Assembly (NCBI RefSeq): GCF_009741375.1
Contig: NZ_WOWP01000011.1
Coordinates: 1 to 64,000, forward strand
Reading direction: 5' to 3'
Length of the DNA stretch: 64,000 nt
From: Flavobacterium rakeshii
GTDB lineage: Bacteria > Bacteroidota > Bacteroidia > Flavobacteriales > Flavobacteriaceae
The notes under the pieces were generated by a model. That model was not told where the DNA came from, searched no databases, and saw only the letters and a list, made by a program, of their open reading frames with translations. Each line of letters opens with the position of its first letter. Position 1 is the first letter of the stretch. Both the position numbers and the translations under genes were made by a program. Below are positions 43,055 through 53,030 of the stretch, one piece after another.

Positions 43055-45811
43055 TTATATACCATACTTTATGGTTAACATTAAATATCGTGGCTGTACC
43101 CTGTAGCGTGATACGCTTGTCCTGAACTGGTTAAAGCTGTCATCGTTAAGCGAAGTGGTATTAAGCAGGTTGGTTCCGCCCACTTTAAACTCCCATTTGC
43201 TTCCCGGTTTCCTATACATAACATAAGCATCCAAAAAATCGTATTTGTTATCTGATGTCTTAGCGTCATTATAGTAATGGTTAAACTGATAATCAGCAGT
43301 AACGGTAAATGAATCCCAAAAATAATAATCCAGCTTAGCAAATGGCCTGTGGTTATAGAATTTGTTATTAGCATAGTCATTAATACTTATGCTGTAACCA
43401 AGTTCTAAGTTAGGCATGGTTTTATAATTAGTAGAGAAACTAACCGAATAGCTTTGTGTAAACTGCTCGTTTGTCTGCCTTATTGAGTTTTCCAGTGACG
43501 GCACTCCCTGTACCCCACTTTGCGGATCGAACCTGAAGTTGTTGTATTTATTCCAGTTTAAATTTGCCCCTACAGAAGCTTTATAGTAGCGCCAAAAACT
43601 CCTGTTATAACCTATTACTCCGCTTATAGATTCATCGGCAAAATTAGAGTTTTCCATAGTACTTATACTGTTAGCTCCGTTATACCCTGCAAGGCTTTTA
43701 ATAGCATCCATACGGTGATTATAGGTAATTGAACCAAACACCTGTGTAAAGTTGAACATATCAAACTTAAAGTAACGCAGGTTATGACTTTGATAAAGGG
43801 CATTTTCAAGATACGGGTTACCTCTAAAAAGCGAGTTATAGTTCGTAAATATAAGCCCTTGTGCAAAGTTGGTCACATCGGTAAACTGGGTAGTCATGTT
43901 ATAGGTATAGGTAAGGCTCTCCGATTTTTTAATCTGGTAAAGCGCATACACATCCGGCAACACCCTGTAAAAATCATTATTAACTTTCACATCCTTCTGT
44001 TCATTATACACATTATAACTATGCAGACTAACACCCGGATTAAAAGTAAACTTACCGGTTATAAATTTATAATGTAAGCCAAGGAACACATCATTAAAAC
44101 TGTAGTTCACATCGTTCTTACTGTTATCATCAAGATTGTCCTGCGAACCGTTGTCCAGTATTTGGAAAATATCCGAATTGAAACTCTGGTAAGAGTACGT
44201 ATCGCCCAGCGTCAGGTTGATATTGCTTCTTGGCGTAACCATATAGTAATAGTCGGCTTTAACATCAAGTTTATTAGTAGTCACAAAACGCTCCTGCGAA
44301 ATATCATAACGGGTAGCAGGTGATAAACCTAAGTTAAGCGATGTATCTCCGGTTCCCGAATCAGGGAACGGATTATTACCCAAGTTGGCATTATAAAACG
44401 GATCTTCATCCTGATACAGGTGCTGTGCTTCAAAAGCCATTACATTTTTATCGTCTAAAGTATAGTACAGATTGAAGTTTTGATTGAATGAAAAAGGTTT
44501 TTGCTTTTTAACCGAATAGATTTCCTGATCCTGTTCTGTTTCCGGAAAAACCGATGAGAACAAACCGTTATCTTCCTGCTGGCTTGAAGCTTTTACGAAA
44601 GCATCATAATCAACATGAAGATTTTTATTTGGAATATAGCTTCCACTTAATTTAAACAGGGCAAAATCACTTTTTTGCAGCGACCTTTCATCTGTTTCCT
44701 GTGTGGTTTGTGTTTCTCCTGTTTCGGGGTCTAATATCTGGTTACGGGTTTGTGTTTCGGTTTCCGTACGACTGGAGTTATAAATACCAAAACCGCTAAT
44801 GGTTAACGACTCGGTTGGGTTATAACTAAAGTTAGCTGCACCAAATTTGGTTTCAATTTCCTTAGCCCTGTTATTTCTTAGCAGTGATATACCCAAATCG
44901 TTAGAACCAATATTAAAACTGGTACCACCTTTACGCATCATATTGCGGAAACCTCCTGAGAACTTCATATAATCCTGAATAGTAAGCGGCAGTTCTCCGT
45001 TATTATTAAGATTACCTATAACATTAATACTGTATTTAGGACTGTAGTAAAACAACTTAGGGTTTACAAGGTAGCGTTCGCCCTCACCTATACTGGCTCC
45101 GGCAGTAACATCTCCAAACCAAAAATTCTTTTTACCATCTTTAAGTTTGATGTTCATTGCTACATTGTCCTGATTATTTTCAAGTCCTTTTAGCTGGCTC
45201 ACCTCATTGTAGTTACGAAGCACCTCAATCTTATCCAGCGCATCGGCAGGAATATTTTTAACTCCAAGCTTAGTATCTCCGTCAAAAAAATCTTTTCCTT
45301 CCACCATAAGCTTAGACACGGTTTTACCCTCTACAGTTACTTCTCCGTCATCATTTACCTCAACACCCGGAAGCTTTTTAAGTACATCTTCCAACTTACG
45401 TTCACTACCGTTTGTGAAAGAATCAGAGTTATACACTATCGTATCCCCTTTTATGGTTACCGGCATTTCATAGGTAATTTCAAGTCCTGCCAGTTCTACA
45501 CCCTGCTGAAGCACAAGGTCTTTCACCATATCATCGGTAGTTGTGGTTATTATCTCTTCTTTCGGTGTATAACCTATATAGCTTGATTTTAAAATATAGC
45601 TCGTATTGGTTTTCAGGGTAAGCTGGTACTTACCTTTCTCATTGGTAATAGCATACGACTCCATTTCGTTAGTGGTTTTGTTAACCGCCATTATATTGGC
45701 CATTTCTAAACCTGTCCCGGTAGAATCTTTAATAGTACCCTGCACATGAATGCTTTGTGCCTGTACAAAGGCCGAAACCAATAGTACAACAGCAAGTAAA
45801 AAATTTCTCAT
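43055..45811 (-). CDS. TonB-receptor-like outer-membrane beta-barrel protein
   Basis: A 918-residue protein: signal peptide (to about residue 18, FVQAQ), a carboxypeptidase-regulatory-like domain (about 22-105), a plug-like region (VLKKLPGVEVNDDGEVTVEG) and a long C-terminal barrel (about 240-918, OMP_b-brl_3 type). It ends in an aromatic-rich strand, as expected for outer-membrane insertion. Ligand unknown. A GLPGLI protein gene lies just upstream, and the pair is a frequent Flavobacterial arrangement. Confidence 0.88.
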   Translation of the reverse strand: MRNFLLAVVLLVSAFVQAQSIHVQGTIKDSTGTGLEMANIMAVNKTTNEMESYAITNEKGKYQLTLKTNTSYILKSSYIGYTPKEEIITTTTDDMVKDLVLQQGVELAGLEITYEMPVTIKGDTIVYNSDSFTNGSERKLEDVLKKLPGVEVNDDGEVTVEGKTVSKLMVEGKDFFDGDTKLGVKNIPADALDKIEVLRNYNEVSQLKGLENNQDNVAMNIKLKDGKKNFWFGDVTAGASIGEGERYLVNPKLFYYSPKYSINVIGNLNNNGELPLTIQDYMKFSGGFRNMMRKGGTSFNIGSNDLGISLLRNNRAKEIETKFGAANFSYNPTESLTISGFGIYNSSRTETETQTRNQILDPETGETQTTQETDERSLQKSDFALFKLSGSYIPNKNLHVDYDAFVKASSQQEDNGLFSSVFPETEQDQEIYSVKKQKPFSFNQNFNLYYTLDDKNVMAFEAQHLYQDEDPFYNANLGNNPFPDSGTGDTSLNLGLSPATRYDISQERFVTTNKLDVKADYYYMVTPRSNINLTLGDTYSYQSFNSDIFQILDNGSQDNLDDNSKNDVNYSFNDVFLGLHYKFITGKFTFNPGVSLHSYNVYNEQKDVKVNNDFYRVLPDVYALYQIKKSESLTYTYNMTTQFTDVTNFAQGLIFTNYNSLFRGNPYLENALYQSHNLRYFKFDMFNFTQVFGSITYNHRMDAIKSLAGYNGANSISTMENSNFADESISGVIGYNRSFWRYYKASVGANLNWNKYNNFRFDPQSGVQGVPSLENSIRQTNEQFTQSYSVSFSTNYKTMPNLELGYSISINDYANNKFYNHRPFAKLDYYFWDSFTVTADYQFNHYYNDAKTSDNKYDFLDAYVMYRKPGSKWEFKVGGTNLLNTTSLNDDSFNQFRTSVSRYRVQPRYLMLTIKYGI

Positions 45812-45910
45812 TTGGTTGGTTACTCTAATTTTATTCGGTTTGCCTGTATTTGTAATATTATAAGATTCCCCTATCTATTAATACTTAGGCTTATTATTTT
45901 TTAATCAGGA

Positions 45911-46816
45911 TTATGGCCTGCCCATACCACGATGACCGCCACCTCTTGGACCGCCACGCATTTCCTGCATTTCCTGCATTTTTTTCATCAGAATTTCGGC
46001 AAATTCTTCCTGAGTTACTTTCTCCCCTTTTTTAAGCTCTTTAATCTCAGCTTTATCTTTAGGGTTAAGTACTATTTTAGAACAAAGTATCATTGTTTTA
46101 CCATCGCTTACTTCCAGTATAAGCCCCGGAAGCCCCCAGTAATTACCAGGTCCCTGGCTAATAGGTATTTCGGGAGTATACCATGCTGTTATCTCAACTG
46201 CTTCCGGCATCTCTACCATATCCATAAAATTGGTTTTTCTCAACTCTTCTTCCTTACCCTCTTCCTGTAATTTTTTGATTTTCTCTTCTGCTCCTTTTTT
46301 AGGACGCATATTCATCAGGTTGGTTTTATCTACCGGCATACTGGCAATAGCTTTAAAACAGGTGTAGTTTCCTATTTTTTTGGTTTCGTTTACCATTTTC
46401 CATTTAATTGCCGGAAGCGAATCGTCTACTAAAAACTCTTTCCCAAAAATATCTTTCTCCATAAGTATACGCTTATCCTTAATATTTTTGTAGTGTTTTC
46501 CGCCACCGCCCATCATGGATGACATCATTTTAAACATTCCTCCGCCCTGTCCCGGTGCATCAAGTTTTTGCTCTTCTTCATAAACAGAAGCCGTTTTATC
46601 AAAATGAAGTATAAAGGTCTTTTCAAACATTGGACGCATTCTTTCCTCAATCATTTTTCTCATTTCCGGCGTAATATCCTTATTCCCGTCTAGTTGTTTT
46701 GTAGCGTCTTCCATACTGGTTTTAGACTCATACACAGCCTCTCCCTGAAATTCCTGAGCATGAGACAGGAACACAGAAAAAAGTAATGTTATAACATAAA
46801 AAGTGAAGTTTTTCAT
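45911..46816 (-). CDS. GLPGLI-family protein
   Basis: A 301-residue secreted protein (signal peptide ending near SHAQ) with the name-giving GLPGLI motif in YWGLPGLILEV (C-terminal half) and a Met/Arg/Gly-rich tail (MQEMQEMRGGPRGGGHRGMGRP). The ATG at 46816 puts the signal peptide at the N-terminus. Function of the family unknown; it is 99 nt upstream of the barrel gene and likely cotranscribed with it. Confidence 0.9.
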   Translation of the reverse strand: MKNFTFYVITLLFSVFLSHAQEFQGEAVYESKTSMEDATKQLDGNKDITPEMRKMIEERMRPMFEKTFILHFDKTASVYEEEQKLDAPGQGGGMFKMMSSMMGGGGKHYKNIKDKRILMEKDIFGKEFLVDDSLPAIKWKMVNETKKIGNYTCFKAIASMPVDKTNLMNMRPKKGAEEKIKKLQEEGKEEELRKTNFMDMVEMPEAVEITAWYTPEIPISQGPGNYWGLPGLILEVSDGKTMILCSKIVLNPKDKAEIKELKKGEKVTQEEFAEILMKKMQEMQEMRGGPRGGGHRGMGRP

Positions 46817-46932
46817 ATCGATTGGTTTTTGCATTTATTTGTTAGACTATCCAAAAGCCCATTCGTTACATGACTTTTTTAAAAAAAATATTAAGTTTTC
46901 TCTCATTCTAATTTTTTGTACTTTGGCTAAGT

Positions 46933-47727
46933 ATGAAAAATCCCCTTGTTATACTCCTGTTTTTTGTTTGTACCTGTATCTCAGCACAGGAACTCACCAT
47001 CCCCGTTAAATTTCTTTCTAACAGCAAGGATGCACCCGAAAGATATATAGGCACCGATGCCTTTGGCTACGAGTATACCATAAGCGATAATGAGTTTAAA
47101 AAACAAAAAGACAATAAGGTTCTTAAATACAAAAGCCTTTCACTAGGCGATATTTATCAGGTAGATCTGCAAAACCCGTTACAGGTAGTTTTGTTCTACA
47201 AAAACTTCAATACTGTAGTGTTGCTGGACAGTCAGCTTACCGAAACTGCCAGAATAAATTTTTCTGACACACCGCAAGCCATAATAGCAGAAGCCGTTAG
47301 CCTGGCTTCACAAAACCGCTTATGGATTTATAACATCAATACCCAACAAATAGGACTGTATGATATAGCCCAAAATAGCTATAAAACAATTACACCACAA
47401 TTAAGTGGCGGCATGCACTATTACCAGTCAGACTACAATTATTTTTATTGGGTAAACAGTACTAACACCTGCTATAGGGTAAACCTGTTTGGCAAGGTAA
47501 ATACACTGGGCACAACAGAGGACTTTGACCAGCTGCAGTTTATAGCCCCACAAAAAATAATGTACAAGAAAGACAATAATATGTACCTTTACAACCTGGA
47601 CACCCAGAGCCGCAAACTAATTGAGATAAAGGAAAAAAGCTTTAAGAGTTTTCACTACAAAGAGCAAATTTTATCTATTTTTACAGACAACGACATCATT
47701 CAATATAAAATAACAAGTACCGAATAA
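46933..47727 (+). CDS. secreted protein of unknown function, beta-rich
   Basis: A 264-residue protein with signal peptide (cleavage near CISAQ, residue 19). The rest has repeated short strands with Tyr/Asn (SQNRLWIYNINTQQIGLYDIAQNSY) resembling a small beta-propeller, but I recognise no named family. Its stop overlaps the start of the kinase gene (TAATG). GTACTTTGG just upstream may be a -7 element. Confidence 0.65.
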   Translation: MKNPLVILLFFVCTCISAQELTIPVKFLSNSKDAPERYIGTDAFGYEYTISDNEFKKQKDNKVLKYKSLSLGDIYQVDLQNPLQVVLFYKNFNTVVLLDSQLTETARINFSDTPQAIIAEAVSLASQNRLWIYNINTQQIGLYDIAQNSYKTITPQLSGGMHYYQSDYNYFYWVNSTNTCYRVNLFGKVNTLGTTEDFDQLQFIAPQKIMYKKDNNMYLYNLDTQSRKLIEIKEKSFKSFHYKEQILSIFTDNDIIQYKITSTE

Positions 47728-48341
47728 TGCATATAGCAGTAGCCGGAAATATAGGGGCCGGAAAAACTACCCTAACAGAATTACTGGCCAAACATTTTAA
47801 ATGGGAACCACATTTTGAAGACGTGGTAGACAACCCTTATCTGGACGATTTTTATCATCAGATGGAACGCTGGTCATTCAACCTTCAAATCTACTTTTTA
47901 AATACCCGACTAAGACAGGTATTACAGTTTAAGGAAAGCGGAAAGAATATCATTCAGGACAGAACCATATATGAGGATTCGCATATTTTTGCACCTAACC
48001 TTCATGCCATGGGCTTAATGAGCAACAGGGACTTTAACAACTACACTTCCCTTTTTGAGCTTATGGAAACTTTTGTGGGCGCTCCTGATTTGCTTATTTA
48101 CCTAAGAAGCTCCATCCCTAACCTTGTAAAGCAAATACATAAGCGTGGACGCGACTACGAGAACTCTATATCCATAGACTACCTTAGCAGACTAAACGAG
48201 CGCTATGAGGCCTGGATTCAAAACTACGACAAAGGCAAACTGCTTATTATAGATGTAGACAAGAATGACTTTGTTGACAGCCCTGAAGATTTGGGAGATA
48301 TTATAAACCGAATTAATGCCGAACTAAACGGACTTTTCTAA
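47727..48341 (+). CDS. deoxynucleoside kinase
   Basis: A 204-residue dNK-type kinase that phosphorylates deoxyadenosine, deoxyguanosine or related nucleosides. P-loop GNIGAGKTT (7-15), the QDRTIYEDSHIFA segment (catalytic and base-binding part) and the C-terminal Arg-rich lid (KRGRDYENS) are present. Substrate preference cannot be set from sequence. Start overlaps the preceding secreted protein gene by one base. Confidence 0.9.
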   Translation: MHIAVAGNIGAGKTTLTELLAKHFKWEPHFEDVVDNPYLDDFYHQMERWSFNLQIYFLNTRLRQVLQFKESGKNIIQDRTIYEDSHIFAPNLHAMGLMSNRDFNNYTSLFELMETFVGAPDLLIYLRSSIPNLVKQIHKRGRDYENSISIDYLSRLNERYEAWIQNYDKGKLLIIDVDKNDFVDSPEDLGDIINRINAELNGLF

Positions 48342-48346
48342 AAATA

Positions 48347-48377
48347 AAAAATGCCCCTGCAATTGTAGGGGCATTTT
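48347..48377. terminator. terminator after the kinase gene
   Basis: AAAATGCCCCT..AGGGGCATTTT palindrome with T-runs on both sides. It can serve both the kinase gene and, on the other strand, hppA. Confidence 0.85.
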
Positions 48378-48394
48378 CTTTAAAGTGGATTAAT

Positions 48395-50848
48395 TTACTT
48401 ATTATTTTCCCGTAATTCGTTAATCTTTGCATCCACTTCTTCTTCTGTACCTTCAAAGGATTTCTCCTCCATTTTTATATCTTCGTTAGTAGTGTAGGTA
48501 GATATTACCACATTAGCAGTAACCTTACCATCTTCACCCCTTACTTTTTCAACTGTCATTTCTGTACGTTTTTCAACAGCAGTGTTTATAGGCTGTTCTA
48601 TTACCGCGGCCGACTGTACATTCATACTGTGAGCATCATGACCTCCCAAAATAGGAGCCACAACAAGACCGATAAGACAGGTTAATTTGATAAGAATATT
48701 CATTGACGGACCCGATGTATCTTTAAACGGATCACCAACTGTATCACCCGTTACGGCAGCCTTATGCGCGTCAGATCCTTTATAGGTCATTTCTCCGTTA
48801 ATTACCACACCTGCCTCAAATGATTTTTTAGCATTATCCCAGGCTCCTCCGGCATTATTCTGGAATACTGCCCAAAGCACCCCTGATACGGTTACACCTG
48901 CCATGTAGCCACCCAACATTTCGGCAACCAACTGATGGTTATCAGGATAAACCAACATCCCTATAAGTACAATAGCAATAGGGAAACCAATAGTTAGCAA
49001 TCCAGGCAGCATCATTTCGCGTAAAGCGGCCTTTGTAGAGATTTCTACACATTTACCATACTCTGGCTTACCTGTGCCTTCCATTATGCCTGCAATCTCT
49101 TTAAACTGCCTTCTAACCTCATAAACCATATCCATTGCTGCCTTACCTACCGAATTCATAGCTAATGCCGAGAATACAACAGGAATCATACCACCCACAA
49201 AAAGCATGGCCAGTACCGGAGCCCTGAATATATTAATACCATCTATACCCGTAAAGGTAACATAAGCTGCAAAAAGCCCTAGCGAAGTTAAAGCTGCCGA
49301 TGCAATAGCAAAACCTTTACCGGTTGCTGCCGTAGTATTACCTACAGAATCCAGAATATCGGTACGACCCCTTACTTCTTTAGGCAGTTCGCTCATTTCA
49401 GCTATACCCCCGGCATTATCTGCAATAGGACCGAAAGCATCAATAGCCAACTGCATAGCAGTGGTAGCCATCATTGCTGATGCCGCCAATGCCACACCAT
49501 AAAAACCTGCAAAAGCATAAGCCCCCCAAATCGCACCTGCAAAAAGCAGTACTGTTGGAAAGGTAGAAACCATACCCGTTGCCAGTCCGGCTATGATATT
49601 GGTTCCTGCACCTGTGCTTGATTTTTGAACAATGGCCAAAACCGGTTTTTTACCAAGCCCTGTATAATATTCGGTCACCGATGATATAACACCGCCCACA
49701 AAAAGACCTACCAGTGTTGAATAGAATACCCGTAGTGAAGAAATCTCTTTTGGTTCTTCACCATAAAAATTCATCATCATGGTTTCCGGCAATAAGTAAG
49801 TCACCAAAAAATAACATGAAACAGCTACAAGAGCGATAGAAACCCAGTTACCCACATTAAGCGCTCCCTGAACCTCTGCCTCCTTAGCATCGTTACTTTT
49901 TATTTTAACCAATAAAGTACCTATAATAGAAAAAAGGATTCCGAATCCGGCAATCGCCATAGGCAACAATATAGGACCAATACCTCCAAAGGCAAGACTA
50001 ACATCAGGGTTAGCAGCTAGTATATCTCTTAAAACATAATTACCCAAAACCATTGCTGCCAAAACTGTTGCTACATACGACCCGAATAAATCGGCACCCA
50101 TACCGGCAACATCTCCTACATTATCCCCTACATTATCGGCAATAGTAGCAGGGTTACGCGGATCATCTTCCGGTATACCCGCTTCAACCTTACCTACTAA
50201 GTCGGCACCTACATCGGCTGCCTTAGTATAAATACCACCACCTACACGGGCAAAAAGAGCGATAGATTCGGCTCCAAGAGAAAATCCTGCAAGAGTTTCC
50301 AGTACTATGGTCATTAGTTCCTGAGCCGTTTTTGGATCACCTCCTAAGTCTCCCGGTGCCCAAACACCATTCATAAAGTAATGAAAGAAAAAGATAAAGA
50401 AACCTGTTAACCCTAATACGGCAAGCCCGGCAACACCCAGCCCCATAACCGTACCACCGCCAAATGAAACTTTGAGTGCCTGTGGCAGGTTTGATCTTGC
50501 AGCCTGTGTAGTTCTAACATTAGATTTGGTAGCTATTTTCATCCCCATATTTCCTGCAAGTGCAGAAAAGAAGGCCCCAAAAATAAAAGCTACCACAATA
50601 AGTATATCAGTAGTGGGGACTATATAAGAAATAACCGCCAGGGCTATACTGGCGGCTATAACAAAAAATGCTAATAATTTATATTCTGCTTTTAGGAAAG
50701 CTAAAGCTCCTTCATAGATGTGATCTGAGATTTCTTTCATTTTCCCGTCACCGGCATCTTGCTTAAGGACCCATGATCTTTTGACTGCCATAAACAGCAA
50801 TCCTACAACGGCCATTATTACAGGCACGTAAATCATTATTGATTCCAT
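48395..50848 (-). CDS. hppA: membrane-bound ion-pumping pyrophosphatase
   Basis: An 817-residue M-PPase with about 16 membrane helices that pumps H+ or Na+ on PPi hydrolysis. Catalytic motifs DVGADLVGK (212-220) and [16 protein letters not shown] (238-253) are intact, as is the [14 protein letters not shown] gate region. GNTTAATG carries Ala where K+-independent enzymes have Lys, so it is probably K+-dependent. A hydrophilic tail of about 75 residues follows the last helix ([14 protein letters not shown] onward), which is longer than I expect for the family. Confidence 0.93.
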   Translation of the reverse strand: MESIMIYVPVIMAVVGLLFMAVKRSWVLKQDAGDGKMKEISDHIYEGALAFLKAEYKLLAFFVIAASIALAVISYIVPTTDILIVVAFIFGAFFSALAGNMGMKIATKSNVRTTQAARSNLPQALKVSFGGGTVMGLGVAGLAVLGLTGFFIFFFHYFMNGVWAPGDLGGDPKTAQELMTIVLETLAGFSLGAESIALFARVGGGIYTKAADVGADLVGKVEAGIPEDDPRNPATIADNVGDNVGDVAGMGADLFGSYVATVLAAMVLGNYVLRDILAANPDVSLAFGGIGPILLPMAIAGFGILFSIIGTLLVKIKSNDAKEAEVQGALNVGNWVSIALVAVSCYFLVTYLLPETMMMNFYGEEPKEISSLRVFYSTLVGLFVGGVISSVTEYYTGLGKKPVLAIVQKSSTGAGTNIIAGLATGMVSTFPTVLLFAGAIWGAYAFAGFYGVALAASAMMATTAMQLAIDAFGPIADNAGGIAEMSELPKEVRGRTDILDSVGNTTAATGKGFAIASAALTSLGLFAAYVTFTGIDGINIFRAPVLAMLFVGGMIPVVFSALAMNSVGKAAMDMVYEVRRQFKEIAGIMEGTGKPEYGKCVEISTKAALREMMLPGLLTIGFPIAIVLIGMLVYPDNHQLVAEMLGGYMAGVTVSGVLWAVFQNNAGGAWDNAKKSFEAGVVINGEMTYKGSDAHKAAVTGDTVGDPFKDTSGPSMNILIKLTCLIGLVVAPILGGHDAHSMNVQSAAVIEQPINTAVEKRTEMTVEKVRGEDGKVTANVVISTYTTNEDIKMEEKSFEGTEEEVDAKINELRENNK

Positions 50849-50904
50849 AAAAAAATTGTTTGGTTTGTTAATACATTAGTAAATGTAACAAAACATAAAC
50901 AAAT

Positions 50905-50940
50905 AAAAAAGCAATATTCTATACAGAATATTGCTTTTTT
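50905..50940 (-). terminator. ppa terminator
   Basis: AAAAAAGCAATATTC, 6-nt loop, GAATATTGCTTTTTT, between ppa and hppA. Its presence argues for separate transcription of the two pyrophosphatases. Confidence 0.9.
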
Positions 50941-50962
50941 TATATTTTTTTAGGAAATATTA

Positions 50963-51493
50963 TTATCTGATGCTAAATAATTCAGCAGGCCTGTCTTGTA
51001 AAGACTCAAAACGATCAACACATTTCTCTATAATTTCGCGAGCTTCCTTAACATCTCCCCATCCTTCTACATCAACCTTCTTGTTTTCAAGATCTTTGTA
51101 CACTTTAAAGAAATGCTCAATCTCTTTTAGAAGGTGCGGATTCATATCGCTTAGGTCTTCTAATTTATTCCAGATTGGATCTGACATAGGAACACAAACA
51201 ATTTTCTCATCCGGACCTTTCTCATCTGCCATGTGGAATACACCAATTGGTTTAACTTCCATAACACAACCAGGGAAAGTAGGTTCTGTAACTAGTACCA
51301 GTACATCAAGAGGATCACCATCAAGAGCAAGAGTTTCAGGAATGAAACCATAATCTGCAGGATACATCATAGATGAGAATAACATCCTGTCATAACGTAT
51401 TTTCTTTAGTTCAAAGTCATACTCATATTTATTTCTGCTTCCTTTTGGTATCTCGATAAGTACATCGAACGAATTTGATTTTGCTGCGCTCAT
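50963..51493 (-). CDS. ppa: soluble inorganic pyrophosphatase
   Basis: A 176-residue family I PPase. The signature DGDPLDVLV (58-66) with its metal-binding Asp residues is intact, and IEIPKGSRNKYEYD (13-26) is typical. It hydrolyses PPi to drive biosynthesis. It lies beside the membrane PPase but is separated by a terminator, and it has a consensus promoter. Confidence 0.95.
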   Translation of the reverse strand: MSAAKSNSFDVLIEIPKGSRNKYEYDFELKKIRYDRMLFSSMMYPADYGFIPETLALDGDPLDVLVLVTEPTFPGCVMEVKPIGVFHMADEKGPDEKIVCVPMSDPIWNKLEDLSDMNPHLLKEIEHFFKVYKDLENKKVDVEGWGDVKEAREIIEKCVDRFESLQDRPAELFSIR

Positions 51494-51534
51494 TTTATTT
51501 TGTTGTATTTATTTCATTTACAGTTTTGCGGCTG

Positions 51535-51565
51535 CAAAATTAATGCAAAAAATACTGTTTACAAA
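51535..51565 (-). promoter_or_regulatory. ppa promoter
   Basis: Minus-strand TAATTTTG (51535-51542) with TTTG exactly 19 nt upstream (51562-51565). Confidence 0.55.
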
Positions 51566-51572
51566 GCAACAC

Positions 51573-51621
51573 CCCTATTAAAAACACTGGTTAGTAGTGT
51601 ATTTACATAAATTTAATAGGG
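51573..51621. repeat. inverted repeat upstream of the ppa promoter
   Basis: CCCTATTAAA (51573-51582) and TTTAATAGGG (51612-51621) with an inner ACACT/AGTGT hairpin (51584-51600). It sits between the ppa promoter and the terminator of the next gene. It could be an operator, a small RNA or an element remnant; nothing in the sequence decides. Confidence 0.5.
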
Positions 51622-51673
51622 AAAACCATATTATTTTACACCTCTACCCTAAATCAATCCCGAATTAATGAAA

Positions 51674-51698
51674 AAAGCCCTCTTTAAAAAAGGGCTTT
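51674..51698 (-). terminator. terminator of the upstream lipoprotein gene
   Basis: AAAGCCCT / AGGGCTTT with a T-run on the minus strand, about 38 nt after the stop at 51736. Confidence 0.8.
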
Positions 51699-51735
51699 AA
51701 ACTACTATACGTATTAACTATTAATAAAAACTACT

Positions 51736-52311
51736 TTAATCTGAGTAAGTAAAAGGATTTCCTGCCTCATCCTGCTCACACCAGTAAATTGTACATGGTC
51801 CTTCATCACAGTAAGGAATAAGTTTACCCGCATGTTTTATAAACCTGATATGACATCCGTTTGGACATCCTATACAAAAAGCAACAAACTCCATATTAGG
51901 ATCTGTACCTAGCTCAACTGAACCAAATCTATCTGAAGATAACATTACATTTGCCGAAACAGCTCTTCCGTCTGCCCTAAGCCCTGTTGAGCCTACAAGA
52001 AAATATCGTGATTCACCAGGATCGTTATCTGCTGTTTTTTTTACAATAGAAATATTCTGAACCTGATCTGTATATCCCTCTGATTTAAAATATTCATTAA
52101 AAGCGATAAGCATATCACTTTCAGCAACAGCTAAAACAGCCTGACCATTTTGAATCGTTACAAGCGGACCTCCCCATATAGAAGACCTGCTTTTAAGATT
52201 AACTGAGGTGTCTCCGTTATTCATATCAACATTAGAATTGTCATCACTACAGGACACAAAAGCCAGAGAAACAAATAAAAACAAGAGACCTAATAAGGTA
52301 ATTTTTTTCAT
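51736..52311 (-). CDS. cysteine-rich lipoprotein, unknown function
   Basis: A 191-residue protein with a lipoprotein signal (FVSCS, Cys at 21) and a cysteine-rich C-terminus: AFCIGCPNGCHIRF, then YCDEGPCTIYWCEQ, seven cysteines in about 40 residues, suggesting a metal site or disulfides. No family recognised. It resembles the next lipoprotein gene in length, layout and the NGQ/NGE..Y pattern. It has its own terminator. Confidence 0.7.
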   Translation of the reverse strand: MKKITLLGLLFLFVSLAFVSCSDDNSNVDMNNGDTSVNLKSRSSIWGGPLVTIQNGQAVLAVAESDMLIAFNEYFKSEGYTDQVQNISIVKKTADNDPGESRYFLVGSTGLRADGRAVSANVMLSSDRFGSVELGTDPNMEFVAFCIGCPNGCHIRFIKHAGKLIPYCDEGPCTIYWCEQDEAGNPFTYSD

Positions 52312-52405
52312 AATAAGGCAAGGTTTAATTTATATAACTGATACTATTTCAAACGAAAATAATATATTTTGTTCATCAAAACTCCTAACTAAATGTTAAA
52401 AAGCA

Positions 52406-52960
52406 CTACTTACTTCTTTTAAGCATAAAAGCGCCTTCACGCTTAATGCAATCAGTACACGCCTGAGAACAGGAAAGACTAGCCCTACCATTATCATAAG
52501 CAACTTCTATATCATTATCCACACTCCCTTTACACATTATGACCAACACAACATCATCAGGCCCATAATAATATAATTTAGAGTCACGCATTACAAGTAA
52601 AGCTCCAAATTTTATTTTTTTATCATTACCGGATGCCAGCACCATGTAAAAATCATCATCTGCTTCTTCAACATCTGCTTTCTTAATTTCAATAGTTGTT
52701 ACACTTCCTTTTTTACCGGTAAATGATTTCCACTTTTCAAGAAAAGCATCATAATCAGTATATTCAATTTCACCATTTTTAATTGCAGCAACAGGAGCAT
52801 CAGTAAAGTATCTTTCAACAGGGACCGCATTTTGTTCCGGCACTACAGTGATTTCCTCAACAACTCCCTGCGAATTACTTTGCTCTTCTTCTTTTTGCTG
52901 CTTACACCCCAAAAACACTAAGGTAAACAGAGTAAAAACGCATATAGCTATGCTTTTCAT
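52406..52960 (-). CDS. cysteine-containing lipoprotein, unknown function
   Basis: A 184-residue protein with a lipobox (LVFLGC; Cys19 with the chosen start) followed by a charged linker, a beta-rich middle and a C-terminal Cys cluster (MCKGSVD, then SLSCSQACTDCIKR). The ATG at 52960 is preferred because it puts the signal at the N-terminus. It looks like a distant paralogue of the preceding gene. Unknown function. Confidence 0.7.
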   Translation of the reverse strand: MKSIAICVFTLFTLVFLGCKQQKEEEQSNSQGVVEEITVVPEQNAVPVERYFTDAPVAAIKNGEIEYTDYDAFLEKWKSFTGKKGSVTTIEIKKADVEEADDDFYMVLASGNDKKIKFGALLVMRDSKLYYYGPDDVVLVIMCKGSVDNDIEVAYDNGRASLSCSQACTDCIKREGAFMLKRSK

Positions 52961-53030
52961 ATAGTAAAGATTAATGGACAACTAGGTATTCGATACTAAA
53001 ATACAATTTTTTTTATACCAACAAAGGATA

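Noticed and set aside
45955..45985. Short direct repeat TTTCCTGCA
   Set aside because: It encodes repeated Met-Gln-Glu near the end of the GLPGLI protein; too short and coding, not a CRISPR or satellite.
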